From JACNKV01 sp964388155 (GTDB lineage: Bacteria > Fidelibacterota > Marinisomatia > Marinisomatales > JACNKV01): DNA of 64,000 bases. Shown here piece by piece: positions 56,970 through 64,000 of this stretch. Position numbers and translations under genes: made by a program. Where the stretch lies: positions 76,750 through 140,749 of the forward strand of contig CAYLYH010000002.1 of the NCBI GenBank assembly GCA_964388155.1, written 5' to 3'. The first letter of the stretch is position 1. Every line of letters starts with the position of its first letter. The notes beneath the pieces are model-generated. The model did not search any database, was not told the DNA's origin, and worked only from the letters and a program-made list of their open reading frames with translations.

Positions 56970-57668
56970 ATGAGTAAAACAAACCATCCAACCTACAAAG
57001 CAGTCATATTTGATATGGATGGGACTCTGCTGGACACACTTGAAGATATCGGTAATTCCGTCAATATCATTTTAGATAGATATAACTTTCCAACGCATTC
57101 GATGGAGCAGTACAAATATTTTGTTGGGAGTGGCATTGAGTATTTAATGAAAGCTGCTTTGCCTTCTGATATACCGTATAAGGATTCCTTAGATATATAT
57201 TTACCTGAATTAAAAATTGTATATCGTGAAAATTTGATGGATCATACAAAACTCTACGATGGAATTGCAGATCTTCTTGATGCCCTTAGTCATCAAAATA
57301 TCTTCATGGGAGTTTTTACTAACAAACCTCATCTATTTGCTGAAAAATGCTATCATAGATTCTTAGGAAAATGGCTTTTTGAGATCGCAGGAGTCAATGA
57401 ACAATTTCCACCAAAACCCGATACAAAAGGTGTTCTGGATATTGCAGAACGTTTCAATGTAAACCCGGAAGAATGTTTATATGTCGGTGACTCAGATGTT
57501 GATATGATCACCGCTATAAATGCAGACATGACCCCCGTTGGAGTTAAGTGGGGATTTCGTGATGTGGGTGAATTAAAAGAAAGTGGTGCTGAGTTTATCG
57601 TAGAACAACCACTTGATATTATAGAGATTTTGAAAAACAACAGGGACATTTCCTTAAAAAAACATTAA
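56970..57668 (+). CDS. HAD-family phosphatase (phosphoglycolate phosphatase-like)
   Basis: A 232-residue HAD hydrolase of subfamily IA with the catalytic loop FDMDGTLLDT (nucleophile and acid/base Asp at residues 15 and 17 approximately), motif II in FTNKPH, and motif IV YVGDSDVDM. It resembles Gph and PgmB-type proteins. In this setting, 4 bases after glgC and before a sugar symporter, a sugar-phosphate substrate, or beta-phosphoglucomutase-like activity, is possible, but the sequence does not decide. Confidence 0.88.
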   Translation: MSKTNHPTYKAVIFDMDGTLLDTLEDIGNSVNIILDRYNFPTHSMEQYKYFVGSGIEYLMKAALPSDIPYKDSLDIYLPELKIVYRENLMDHTKLYDGIADLLDALSHQNIFMGVFTNKPHLFAEKCYHRFLGKWLFEIAGVNEQFPPKPDTKGVLDIAERFNVNPEECLYVGDSDVDMITAINADMTPVGVKWGFRDVGELKESGAEFIVEQPLDIIEILKNNRDISLKKH

Positions 57669-57686
57669 TTAAATTGAGGAGTAATC

Positions 57687-59498
57687 ATGAGTGCTATTGA
57701 TTTTACTATTATAGGTATTTATTTATCCGCTATAGTTTTTATCGGTTTATATATGCAACGGAAAGCATCACAAGGGATTGATTCGTATTTCCTTGGAAAT
57801 CGAAATCTTCCTTGGTGGGCGTTGGCCTCATCCGGAATGTCATCTAACTTAGATATTAGCGGGACGATGATTATCGCAGCGCTGATCTATGCGTTAGGTG
57901 CAAAAGGATTCTATATTGAAATTCGAGGCGGCGTAACCCTGATCATGGCATTTTTAATGATCTACATGGGGAAATGGAATCGTCGATCAGGTGCGATGAC
58001 TTTAGCAGAATGGATGGAATTAAGATTTGGAAAAGGAACCCAGGGACAAGCTGCTCGTTTAGTTGCTGCGATTTCTTCGATTATTATGACCGTTGCGATG
58101 GTAACATATTTTGCTCTTGGCGGCGGAAAATTTCTGGACACATTTCTTGGTATCGAAAATTATCTTGGACTGCCATCTGAATTCTGGGCAGCAACACTTT
58201 TAATTTCCGTTGCCATGATTTACACCGTCGCGTCCGGTTTGTACGGTGTTGTGTGGACTGACGTTTTTCAGGGATTTCTTATCTTTTCGGCGATTGCCTA
58301 TATGGCTGCAAAGGCGTATGGGATAACACTCCCGGACGAATTCACAATTTCACTTCCGATGATGGAAAGTGCAGGCGGAGGGTTTCATCGATTCTCGACA
58401 ACCCTCAAAGAGTGGACAAGCATTTGGCCAACATCAAATTTATCTATTGATCAATATTCACAATACTCCATTTATAATTTATTCGGAGTAGCAATTATGT
58501 TTTACTTGATGAAGGTGATTTTAGAGGGTTCCGGTGGTACAGGGAACTATATGCTCCAGCGTTTTTTCGCTGCCAAAGATGACCGCGAAGCCGGTCTGTT
58601 GAGTGCGTTTTGGGTGTTCTTACTTTCTTTTCGATGGGTATTTATAGGAGCAATTGCCGTTATCGGAATATCGCTGGGTGAAAAAATTACCGACCCTGAA
58701 TTGGTTCTACCTGCTGTAGTAGAAACATTGCCTGTCGGAATTAAAGGTTTCCTGATCGCCGGGTTGATGGCAGCCGGAATGTCCACTTTTGATTCTACCG
58801 TAAATGCCGGTGCCGCTTACTGGGTGAAAGATATTTACAAGCTGTACATTAATCCTAAAGCTACGGGAAAAAAGATGATGATGCAAAGTTACATAGCCTC
58901 TGTGCTGATTGTTGTATTTGGATTAGGACTTATGCTGGTCTTCAAAAACATTAATTCTATCTGGGGTTGGATCACCATGAGTATCGGGTCCGGATTACTG
59001 ATCCCGATGTTGCTTCGTTGGTACTGGAGTCGAATGAATGGCTGGGGATTTGTCTGGGGCACTTTTGCAGGGATGGCTTCTGCAATCATTTTTAAGGCAA
59101 TTGCACCTGAAGGCGTTACAGAGTATACCATGTTTGCCGTTGCCACCGGATTTTCACTCCTGGGAACAATCCTTGGAACATTATTGACCGCACCAATTGA
59201 TGATGATACGCTATCACGTTTCTATCGTAATACCAGGCCGTTTGGGTCATGGGGCAGGTTTAAAGCACAGTTATCCGGTAAAGATGTTGCCGCCATCGAT
59301 GCGGAGAATCGCAGGGACATCTTTTCAACATTTCTTGCAGTACCGTGGCAGGTGGTTTTCTTTCTCTTTATGATGAGCCTTATTTTCAAAACATGGGGCA
59401 ATGTTGCTATACTTGGCATCACACTGGTAATATTGTCGGTAGCGTTATATTTCTCATGGTTTAAATACCTTTCTACAAAGGTTAACATTGAGGAATAA
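57687..59498 (+). CDS. Sodium/sugar symporter (SSS family)
   Basis: A 603-residue membrane protein with about 13-14 helices. It opens DFTIIGIYLSAIVFIGLYMQ, with GRNLPWWALASSG-like helix 1 (here GNRNLPWWALASSGMSSN) and the GLMAAGMSTFDSTVNAGAAYW sodium-site helix shown in pieces as GMSTFDSTVNAGAAYWVKDI. It is longer at the C-terminus than the usual ~500-residue form because of a polar loop and an extra helix near 560-585. GAGGAGT precedes the start. In a starch/glycogen locus it probably imports glucose, maltose or short maltodextrins made by the secreted GH13 enzymes. Confidence 0.92.
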   Translation: MSAIDFTIIGIYLSAIVFIGLYMQRKASQGIDSYFLGNRNLPWWALASSGMSSNLDISGTMIIAALIYALGAKGFYIEIRGGVTLIMAFLMIYMGKWNRRSGAMTLAEWMELRFGKGTQGQAARLVAAISSIIMTVAMVTYFALGGGKFLDTFLGIENYLGLPSEFWAATLLISVAMIYTVASGLYGVVWTDVFQGFLIFSAIAYMAAKAYGITLPDEFTISLPMMESAGGGFHRFSTTLKEWTSIWPTSNLSIDQYSQYSIYNLFGVAIMFYLMKVILEGSGGTGNYMLQRFFAAKDDREAGLLSAFWVFLLSFRWVFIGAIAVIGISLGEKITDPELVLPAVVETLPVGIKGFLIAGLMAAGMSTFDSTVNAGAAYWVKDIYKLYINPKATGKKMMMQSYIASVLIVVFGLGLMLVFKNINSIWGWITMSIGSGLLIPMLLRWYWSRMNGWGFVWGTFAGMASAIIFKAIAPEGVTEYTMFAVATGFSLLGTILGTLLTAPIDDDTLSRFYRNTRPFGSWGRFKAQLSGKDVAAIDAENRRDIFSTFLAVPWQVVFFLFMMSLIFKTWGNVAILGITLVILSVALYFSWFKYLSTKVNIEE

Positions 59499-59501
59499 AT
59501 T

Positions 59502-62500
59502 ATGAATCGCAAATTATTACCGCTATTGTTAGCTCTCTCAGGAATATGGGCGCAGGATGTTGTATTCTGGGAACCAGAAATACCGGTGCCCGGAGGTGAC
59601 ATCACCATTTACTATAATGTTGTCGCCGGAACTTTACCAAACAACGCGAACCCTGTTTACATACATTTGGGGTACAACGGCTGGGAAAATACGAATGACT
59701 ATTCCATGACTCCCGCCCCCGATATTGGGACGGGTTGGTGGAAATATTTGTATAATATTCCGCAAAATGCAGAAACAATCGATTTTGTGTTTACTGACCT
59801 CCAAGGAAACTGGGATAATAACGGCGGAATTGGCATCGATTGGCATATCAGTCTGAATTACTACTGGACACCTTACCACCCCGGACCGGAAGAGACGGTT
59901 TCAATTGTTCTGAATAATACCACTCAAGGCGGTGAGATTGCCTGGACAATCAATAACGGAAGCAATCATGTTCCTCCCATCGAAGATTATTGGCCTGACG
60001 GTTCCTATCTTGAAGAAGAGCTGGTTTTATCTCCATTGGGAAGCAATGGGGAGAACAGCCTCAGCATTGATATTGGCCCATTTCTCTCCGGTGAGCAAGT
60101 CGTACAATCTATTAAATTTAAGATTCGCTGGGATGACGGTAGCTGGGATATCGGTTCCAACGGACAAGTGATGTATTACGATATTTACATTGATTATGAT
60201 TACTCTCCCGGTGATCCGTATGTGTTTTTTGTCAGCCCGACCCCGGATGAAGGGGCTCAGGTCTCCGGCGGCGTCAGCCTTTCTGTAGTCGGAGACGCTG
60301 AAACAGTAGAATTTTGGGCAAACGGAAGCAATTTAGGTACAGACAACGCATCCCCCTATGAAGCAACTTGGACGCCAGAACCATCTGAGTTTGGAAATGC
60401 GACAATCGTAGTAATCGCTCATGGCTCTGAGGACAAGGTTACGTATCTGTTCCGACACGTAAATATCGTACACAATATCGTAGAGGAACCCGTACCAACA
60501 GGCGTCACCGATGGCGTTAACATCAATGGAAATACGGTTACAATTGCTCTGTATGCACCTTTCAAAGATTTTGTGGCTATTAAAGGCAGTTGGAATCAGG
60601 ATTTCCCTAACGGCGAACTTATGAAATTATCCGGGGATACACTCTGGTGGTATCAAACGGAATTACCTGATGGCACCTTTTCGTATCAATATAATTTAGA
60701 AGGTGAAAAAACTATCGCAGATCCTTGGTCTAAGGATGTATTATGGGTAGACCCGGGAGGCGGCTGGGAAAGTGGAAATTACTCACATGCTAAAACTATA
60801 TTTGAGATAGGGGCAGTTCCTTTTACTTGGACTGATTATAATTTTGTTCGACCCGTTCAAGAAGATGTTATCGTTTATGAGCTACATGTAGGAGACTTCC
60901 GTGGAATCGAAGGTGAAATCGGAACCTACCAGGATATCATTCAGAAATTGAATGAGGGCTATTTTACTGAGCTGGGAGTTACCGCGATAGAACTCTTGCC
61001 TGTAAATGAGTTTGAGGGAAGTAATTCATGGGGATACAATCCAACTTTTTATATGGCACCGGAAACGACCTACGGGACACCGGACGAACTCAAAGAACTT
61101 GTCGACACCGCTCATCAACACGGAATTGCCATTCTAATGGATGTGGTGTTCAATCACATGTGGGGTTCTGCTCCCCTCTTTCAGCTTTACCAACCTATTG
61201 ATAACTATGATTTTGATGATCACAACTACGACCAATGTCCGTATTTTCACAATCAAGAATCTCAATGGGGATATAAACTTGAACATTGGCATGAGGTAAA
61301 CGGACGTTCGTATCGTTCTTGGAAACATATTACGGATGTACTACTCACATGGATATATGATTATCATATAGATGGTTTTCGTTTTGATCACACGGCAGGT
61401 ATTGGCTGGGGTGAAGATGCAAACGGCGCATCATATTATGCTGATTTACTGGATGATATTGATCCCTCATTAATTTTAATAGCTGAAGAAGACAATCCAA
61501 GTAAAATAAATACAACGGACTTCGATGCGGGGTGGGACTATTCCTATCATCATACAATTTTTGACAATTTGATGGAAATCTATTTGAGTATATATAATTT
61601 ACAGAGTCATTTTCAATGGTGGAGTCAAAGCTACTCAGAGCATACTGGTCCGTTAAACTACGCCGAAAGCCATGATGAACCGCGATTGATTTATGAAGCT
61701 ATTAACTATCAAGGAATGACGATAGATGATGCAGCATTAAAAACAAAATTGGGTGCGGTCGCATTACTAACAGGGACAGGTACGCCTATGATTTACCACG
61801 GACAGGAATTTGGACAAAGTGGTACCAGCCGCGACCCGAATGGCCATGTTATCCCCCAACCGTTACAGTGGGAAAATCTAAACTCCGATTGGGGAAATGA
61901 TATCTTTACTCATTACAAGCGCCTTCTCTGGCTACGAAATAACCGGGGGGTCATCCGCGGACCTAATTTAGAGGTAATGTCTGTTAATAATTCTCAAAAA
62001 TATATTACGATGAAACGACACGATGATACGCTTGGACAAACTGTATTTATTGTCATGAATTTCAATAGTTCTGCTCAGACCATCTCTAATCTTGGATTTC
62101 CTTATGCAGGAGATTGGTTCGAATTCACACTCGATGAAGTCCTCCACACAAATGACGGAAGTTATGCAAATTATGAAATTCCGGCTTCGACTGCTCGAGT
62201 GTACACAAACTATAAAGACTGGGAAGATTTATCTGTGGATGATTTAGTCAGACCTATACCGTTTGAATTTAATCTTGAACCAAATTATCCGAATCCGTTT
62301 AATCCGGTAACAGTTATCAGTTATCAGTTATCAGCGGATAGTGATGTATCGTTGCAGATTTACAATGTAAAAGGACAGATTATTAAAACATTGCTAAACA
62401 AGACGCAAAGACCAGGATTCTATTCCGTAAACTGGAAACCCAATAATCTTCCGTCAGGTGTTTATTTTTGCAAACTGGTACAGGGTAGCCACTCCTCTAC

Positions 62501-62525
62501 TCAAAAATTGATTTTGCTGAAATAA
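59502..62525 (+). CDS. Secreted GH13 protein with starch-binding modules and sorting domain
   Basis: A 1007-residue exported protein with a signal peptide (LLALSGIWAQ). Residues ~20-115 look like a CBM25/26 starch-binding module (HLGYNGWEN), ~130-240 and ~245-330 are further beta modules, and ~340-430 is a CBM48-like domain (KGSWNQDFP). The GH13 barrel from about 453 has DVVFNHMW, GFRFD (nucleophile Asp629), IAEED (Glu662) and ESHDEPR (Asp725). YELHVGDFRG and the order CBM48-barrel resemble branching and debranching enzymes more than simple amylases. The end carries a sorting domain (NYPNPFNPVTVISY, then IYNVKGQIIKTLL, ending KLILLK). It follows the symporter by 3 bases, so digestion and uptake are linked. 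Confidence 0.88.
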   Translation: MNRKLLPLLLALSGIWAQDVVFWEPEIPVPGGDITIYYNVVAGTLPNNANPVYIHLGYNGWENTNDYSMTPAPDIGTGWWKYLYNIPQNAETIDFVFTDLQGNWDNNGGIGIDWHISLNYYWTPYHPGPEETVSIVLNNTTQGGEIAWTINNGSNHVPPIEDYWPDGSYLEEELVLSPLGSNGENSLSIDIGPFLSGEQVVQSIKFKIRWDDGSWDIGSNGQVMYYDIYIDYDYSPGDPYVFFVSPTPDEGAQVSGGVSLSVVGDAETVEFWANGSNLGTDNASPYEATWTPEPSEFGNATIVVIAHGSEDKVTYLFRHVNIVHNIVEEPVPTGVTDGVNINGNTVTIALYAPFKDFVAIKGSWNQDFPNGELMKLSGDTLWWYQTELPDGTFSYQYNLEGEKTIADPWSKDVLWVDPGGGWESGNYSHAKTIFEIGAVPFTWTDYNFVRPVQEDVIVYELHVGDFRGIEGEIGTYQDIIQKLNEGYFTELGVTAIELLPVNEFEGSNSWGYNPTFYMAPETTYGTPDELKELVDTAHQHGIAILMDVVFNHMWGSAPLFQLYQPIDNYDFDDHNYDQCPYFHNQESQWGYKLEHWHEVNGRSYRSWKHITDVLLTWIYDYHIDGFRFDHTAGIGWGEDANGASYYADLLDDIDPSLILIAEEDNPSKINTTDFDAGWDYSYHHTIFDNLMEIYLSIYNLQSHFQWWSQSYSEHTGPLNYAESHDEPRLIYEAINYQGMTIDDAALKTKLGAVALLTGTGTPMIYHGQEFGQSGTSRDPNGHVIPQPLQWENLNSDWGNDIFTHYKRLLWLRNNRGVIRGPNLEVMSVNNSQKYITMKRHDDTLGQTVFIVMNFNSSAQTISNLGFPYAGDWFEFTLDEVLHTNDGSYANYEIPASTARVYTNYKDWEDLSVDDLVRPIPFEFNLEPNYPNPFNPVTVISYQLSADSDVSLQIYNVKGQIIKTLLNKTQRPGFYSVNWKPNNLPSGVYFCKLVQGSHSSTQKLILLK

Positions 62526-62737
62526 TTTACTTTTATGGGAAAGAAGTTGATGGGTTGATGGGTAGAAGAGTAGATGGGGAAATTATACTCTAAAATTGTC
62601 CATCGTCATGTAGCGAAGGCGACTACCAAATTAACCACATAGATTAAATTCTAAATCGGTCGAGAACTTCGGCAAGTTATTGTATCTCAATTCGTCGTGG
62701 TGAACATTAACCCGCCAAAAACCGGCGGGCAGGAACT
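62526..62737. other. Noncoding gap between convergent GH13 and pullulanase genes
   Basis: No gene is seen. It holds a short G-rich imperfect tandem repeat (about 62546-62580, units like GTTGATGG/TAGATGG), a small hairpin AACTT-CGGC-AAGTT at 62665-62678, and the inverted repeat at 62711. Confidence 0.5.
62711..62729 (-). terminator. Possible terminator of the pullulanase gene
   Basis: CCCGCC pairs with GGCGGG around a 7-base loop, about 9 bases after the minus-strand stop. The following T-tract is weak (TTAATGTT), so termination is plausible rather than certain. Confidence 0.45.
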
Positions 62738-64000
62738 CTATAACTTTTTCAGTACTACTCCACTGGTAGGTGGTACGAGGATTTTTCCATGAATCAAAAT
62801 CCCTTCGTTTAGATTTACTGATTTTTCATCTACCAAAACTTGCCACTCTCCTGTCGGTAGTTTTACATCCATAGTTTTTACTGCGTCGCCGTTTAATAAC
62901 ACGATAATATTCTCTCTAAGCTGATACCCTACGGATACTTTATTTTTCAGCGATAAAAATGTAAAGTCTTCCGGTTTAGAGTGCCTGAGTTCCTGTGTGG
63001 TTTTTCTAAGTTGAATGAGTCCGCGATAGTAATCCACCAGCTCTCGATTCAACTCTTTTTCGTCCCAATTTAACCAGTTCGTCTCATTGTCTTTTTCGTA
63101 GGAATTATGATCAATTTGCCCAACATGTAAACCCGGTACGTTTGTTTCAGCTATCACTTTACTTCGTCCCCACTCTTGTCCCTGGTGGATAAAAGTAATC
63201 CCCTGACTGGTGAACAAGTATAGCGCACCTAATTTATTCATCGCCAACTGTTGACCTTGTACAACCGCGTTTTGCTTACGATCAATAATCTGTTCATGGG
63301 CGTTAACGTGCCTTGTCCCTAAACGAATAAAATCTCCTAATGTATAATCATCATGGCTTTCTAAATAATTTACGCTATGAGCAGGATTAACATACTGTCC
63401 GCCATCCTTCCGCAGGGATCCTGTAATAAACCGCCAAAGACTCTTCTTGGAATTCTCTCCCTGCCATTCCCCAAAAATAAAGCCCAAGCCATCATTCGGA
63501 TTTTGTCCTTTAACACCATTTCTAAATTGGTCATTAAACGATGCCCACCCCATATCAGAAAACTCGGAAGGATCATACCCATCTCCCCAAGGTTCGGCAA
63601 GAATAATCACATTCGGATTAATTGCTCTTAATTCGGCAATAATCATTTCTCGTGTTTTGGCATCAATCAAGTTTCCGAGATCAAATCGAAATCCGTCAAT
63701 ATGATATTCTGTCATCCAATATTTTACGCTGTCTAAAATGAGTTGCTGCATGACAGGCTGCTCGGTTTGAGTATCATTTCCGCATCCACTATGAGCAATA
63801 TAATTTCCATTATCATCCAATCTGAAATACGTCGCCTTATCAATATATTTAAAAGGGTGAAAATCATAATTGGAGACATGGTTATAAACGACATCCATGA
63901 TAACAGCTATGTTTTCATGATGCAGTGCTTTTACCATATCTTTTACTTCTTTCACTGCACGGCCATCAATCCCATTCCATTTACCGGATTCGATTGTTCC
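62738..64000 (-). CDS. pulA: Type I pullulanase, C-terminal part
   Basis: The frame runs on through the window edge (the last bases encode GTIESGKWNGIDGRAV), so the N-terminus, including the YNWGYDP-type start of the barrel, is missing. Visible GH13 regions are DVVYNHVSN, GFRFDLGNLID (nucleophile Asp), ILAEPWGDGY (acid/base Glu) and ESHDDYTL, followed by FTSQGITFIHQGQEW and a C-terminal beta domain. These match type I pullulanases, which cut alpha-1,6 links in pullulan and branched maltodextrins. No sorting domain is present at the C-terminus. It converges on the plus-strand glucan genes and completes the set needed to use branched alpha-glucan. Confidence 0.93.
   Translation of the reverse strand, partial: GTIESGKWNGIDGRAVKEVKDMVKALHHENIAVIMDVVYNHVSNYDFHPFKYIDKATYFRLDDNGNYIAHSGCGNDTQTEQPVMQQLILDSVKYWMTEYHIDGFRFDLGNLIDAKTREMIIAELRAINPNVIILAEPWGDGYDPSEFSDMGWASFNDQFRNGVKGQNPNDGLGFIFGEWQGENSKKSLWRFITGSLRKDGGQYVNPAHSVNYLESHDDYTLGDFIRLGTRHVNAHEQIIDRKQNAVVQGQQLAMNKLGALYLFTSQGITFIHQGQEWGRSKVIAETNVPGLHVGQIDHNSYEKDNETNWLNWDEKELNRELVDYYRGLIQLRKTTQELRHSKPEDFTFLSLKNKVSVGYQLRENIIVLLNGDAVKTMDVKLPTGEWQVLVDEKSVNLNEGILIHGKILVPPTSGVVLKKL

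Noticed and set aside
62540..62710. A possible RNA gene in the gap before the pullulanase.
   Set aside because: I found only short weak hairpins and a G-rich imperfect repeat, no tRNA cloverleaf and no known RNA motif.

Overview
The window looks like a chromosome segment of an uncultured FCB-group bacterium, most likely Candidatus Marinimicrobia (SAR406) or a close relative such as Calditrichota. This is inferred from protein style, not a database search. Five large exported proteins (ending at 25825, 29615, 33038, 37944 and 62525) finish in a type IX-like C-terminal sorting domain: an NYPNPFNP-type motif in four, a looser VVPNPY version in the fifth, then a FlgD-like fold and a terminal KMLLLK-like tail. 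A PorV/PorQ-type outer-membrane protein is present, and MurE carries the meso-diaminopimelate signature. TGA is used normally as a stop.

Layout. 1-3762: end of a sodium/solute symporter with a small membrane protein, a PAP2 phosphatase, a lipoprotein esterase and a lipoprotein ChbG/YdjC-type deacetylase. 3756-4180: two decayed gene remnants, the C-terminus of an endonuclease/exonuclease/phosphatase (EEP) protein and the N-terminus of an ISL3-type transposase. 4254-21109: a complete, compact division and cell wall cluster, mraZ-rsmH-ftsL-ftsI-murE-murF-mraY-murD-ftsW-murG-murC-murB-ftsQ-ftsA-ftsZ, with a recognisable promoter/MraZ box in front and a strong terminator behind; rpmB (L28) converges on it. 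21665-28206: a secreted GH13 protein, then a carbamoyltransferase-SxtJ-DUF5989 cassette whose last member has only 52 residues. 28434-32892: a secreted EEP protein, then a convergent SGNH hydrolase/TPR protein and a parvulin lipoprotein.

33038-64000 is a large alpha-glucan locus. One arm (minus strand) is secreted GH13 - TonB-dependent receptor - 1.4-kb-residue-class surface protein - PorV-like protein, followed by a separate large multi-module carbohydrate-binding surface protein. The other arm (plus strand) is TrmB-family regulator - 66-residue protein - malQ - glucan phosphorylase - GH13/glycogen synthase fusion - glgC - HAD phosphatase - sodium/sugar symporter - secreted GH13. A type I pullulanase converges from the window edge. 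Together they could bind and cut starch or glycogen outside, import products, and interconvert maltodextrin, glucose-1-phosphate and stored glycogen inside. No SusD homologue is seen.

The most interesting signal is regulatory. A perfect inverted repeat GTAACTC-N6-GAGTTAC lies in the divergent promoter region next to the TrmB-like gene, upstream of the multi-module surface protein, and upstream of the secreted EEP gene. The last copy lies in a ~200-bp duplicate of the divergent promoter region that still carries the broken first codons of both flanking genes. This is a promoter-capture event placing an unrelated secreted hydrolase under apparent alpha-glucan control. Other notable items are the GH13-GT5 fusion, an almost perfect 1,416-bp internal tandem duplication in a surface protein, and the decayed IS/EEP scar in front of the division cluster.
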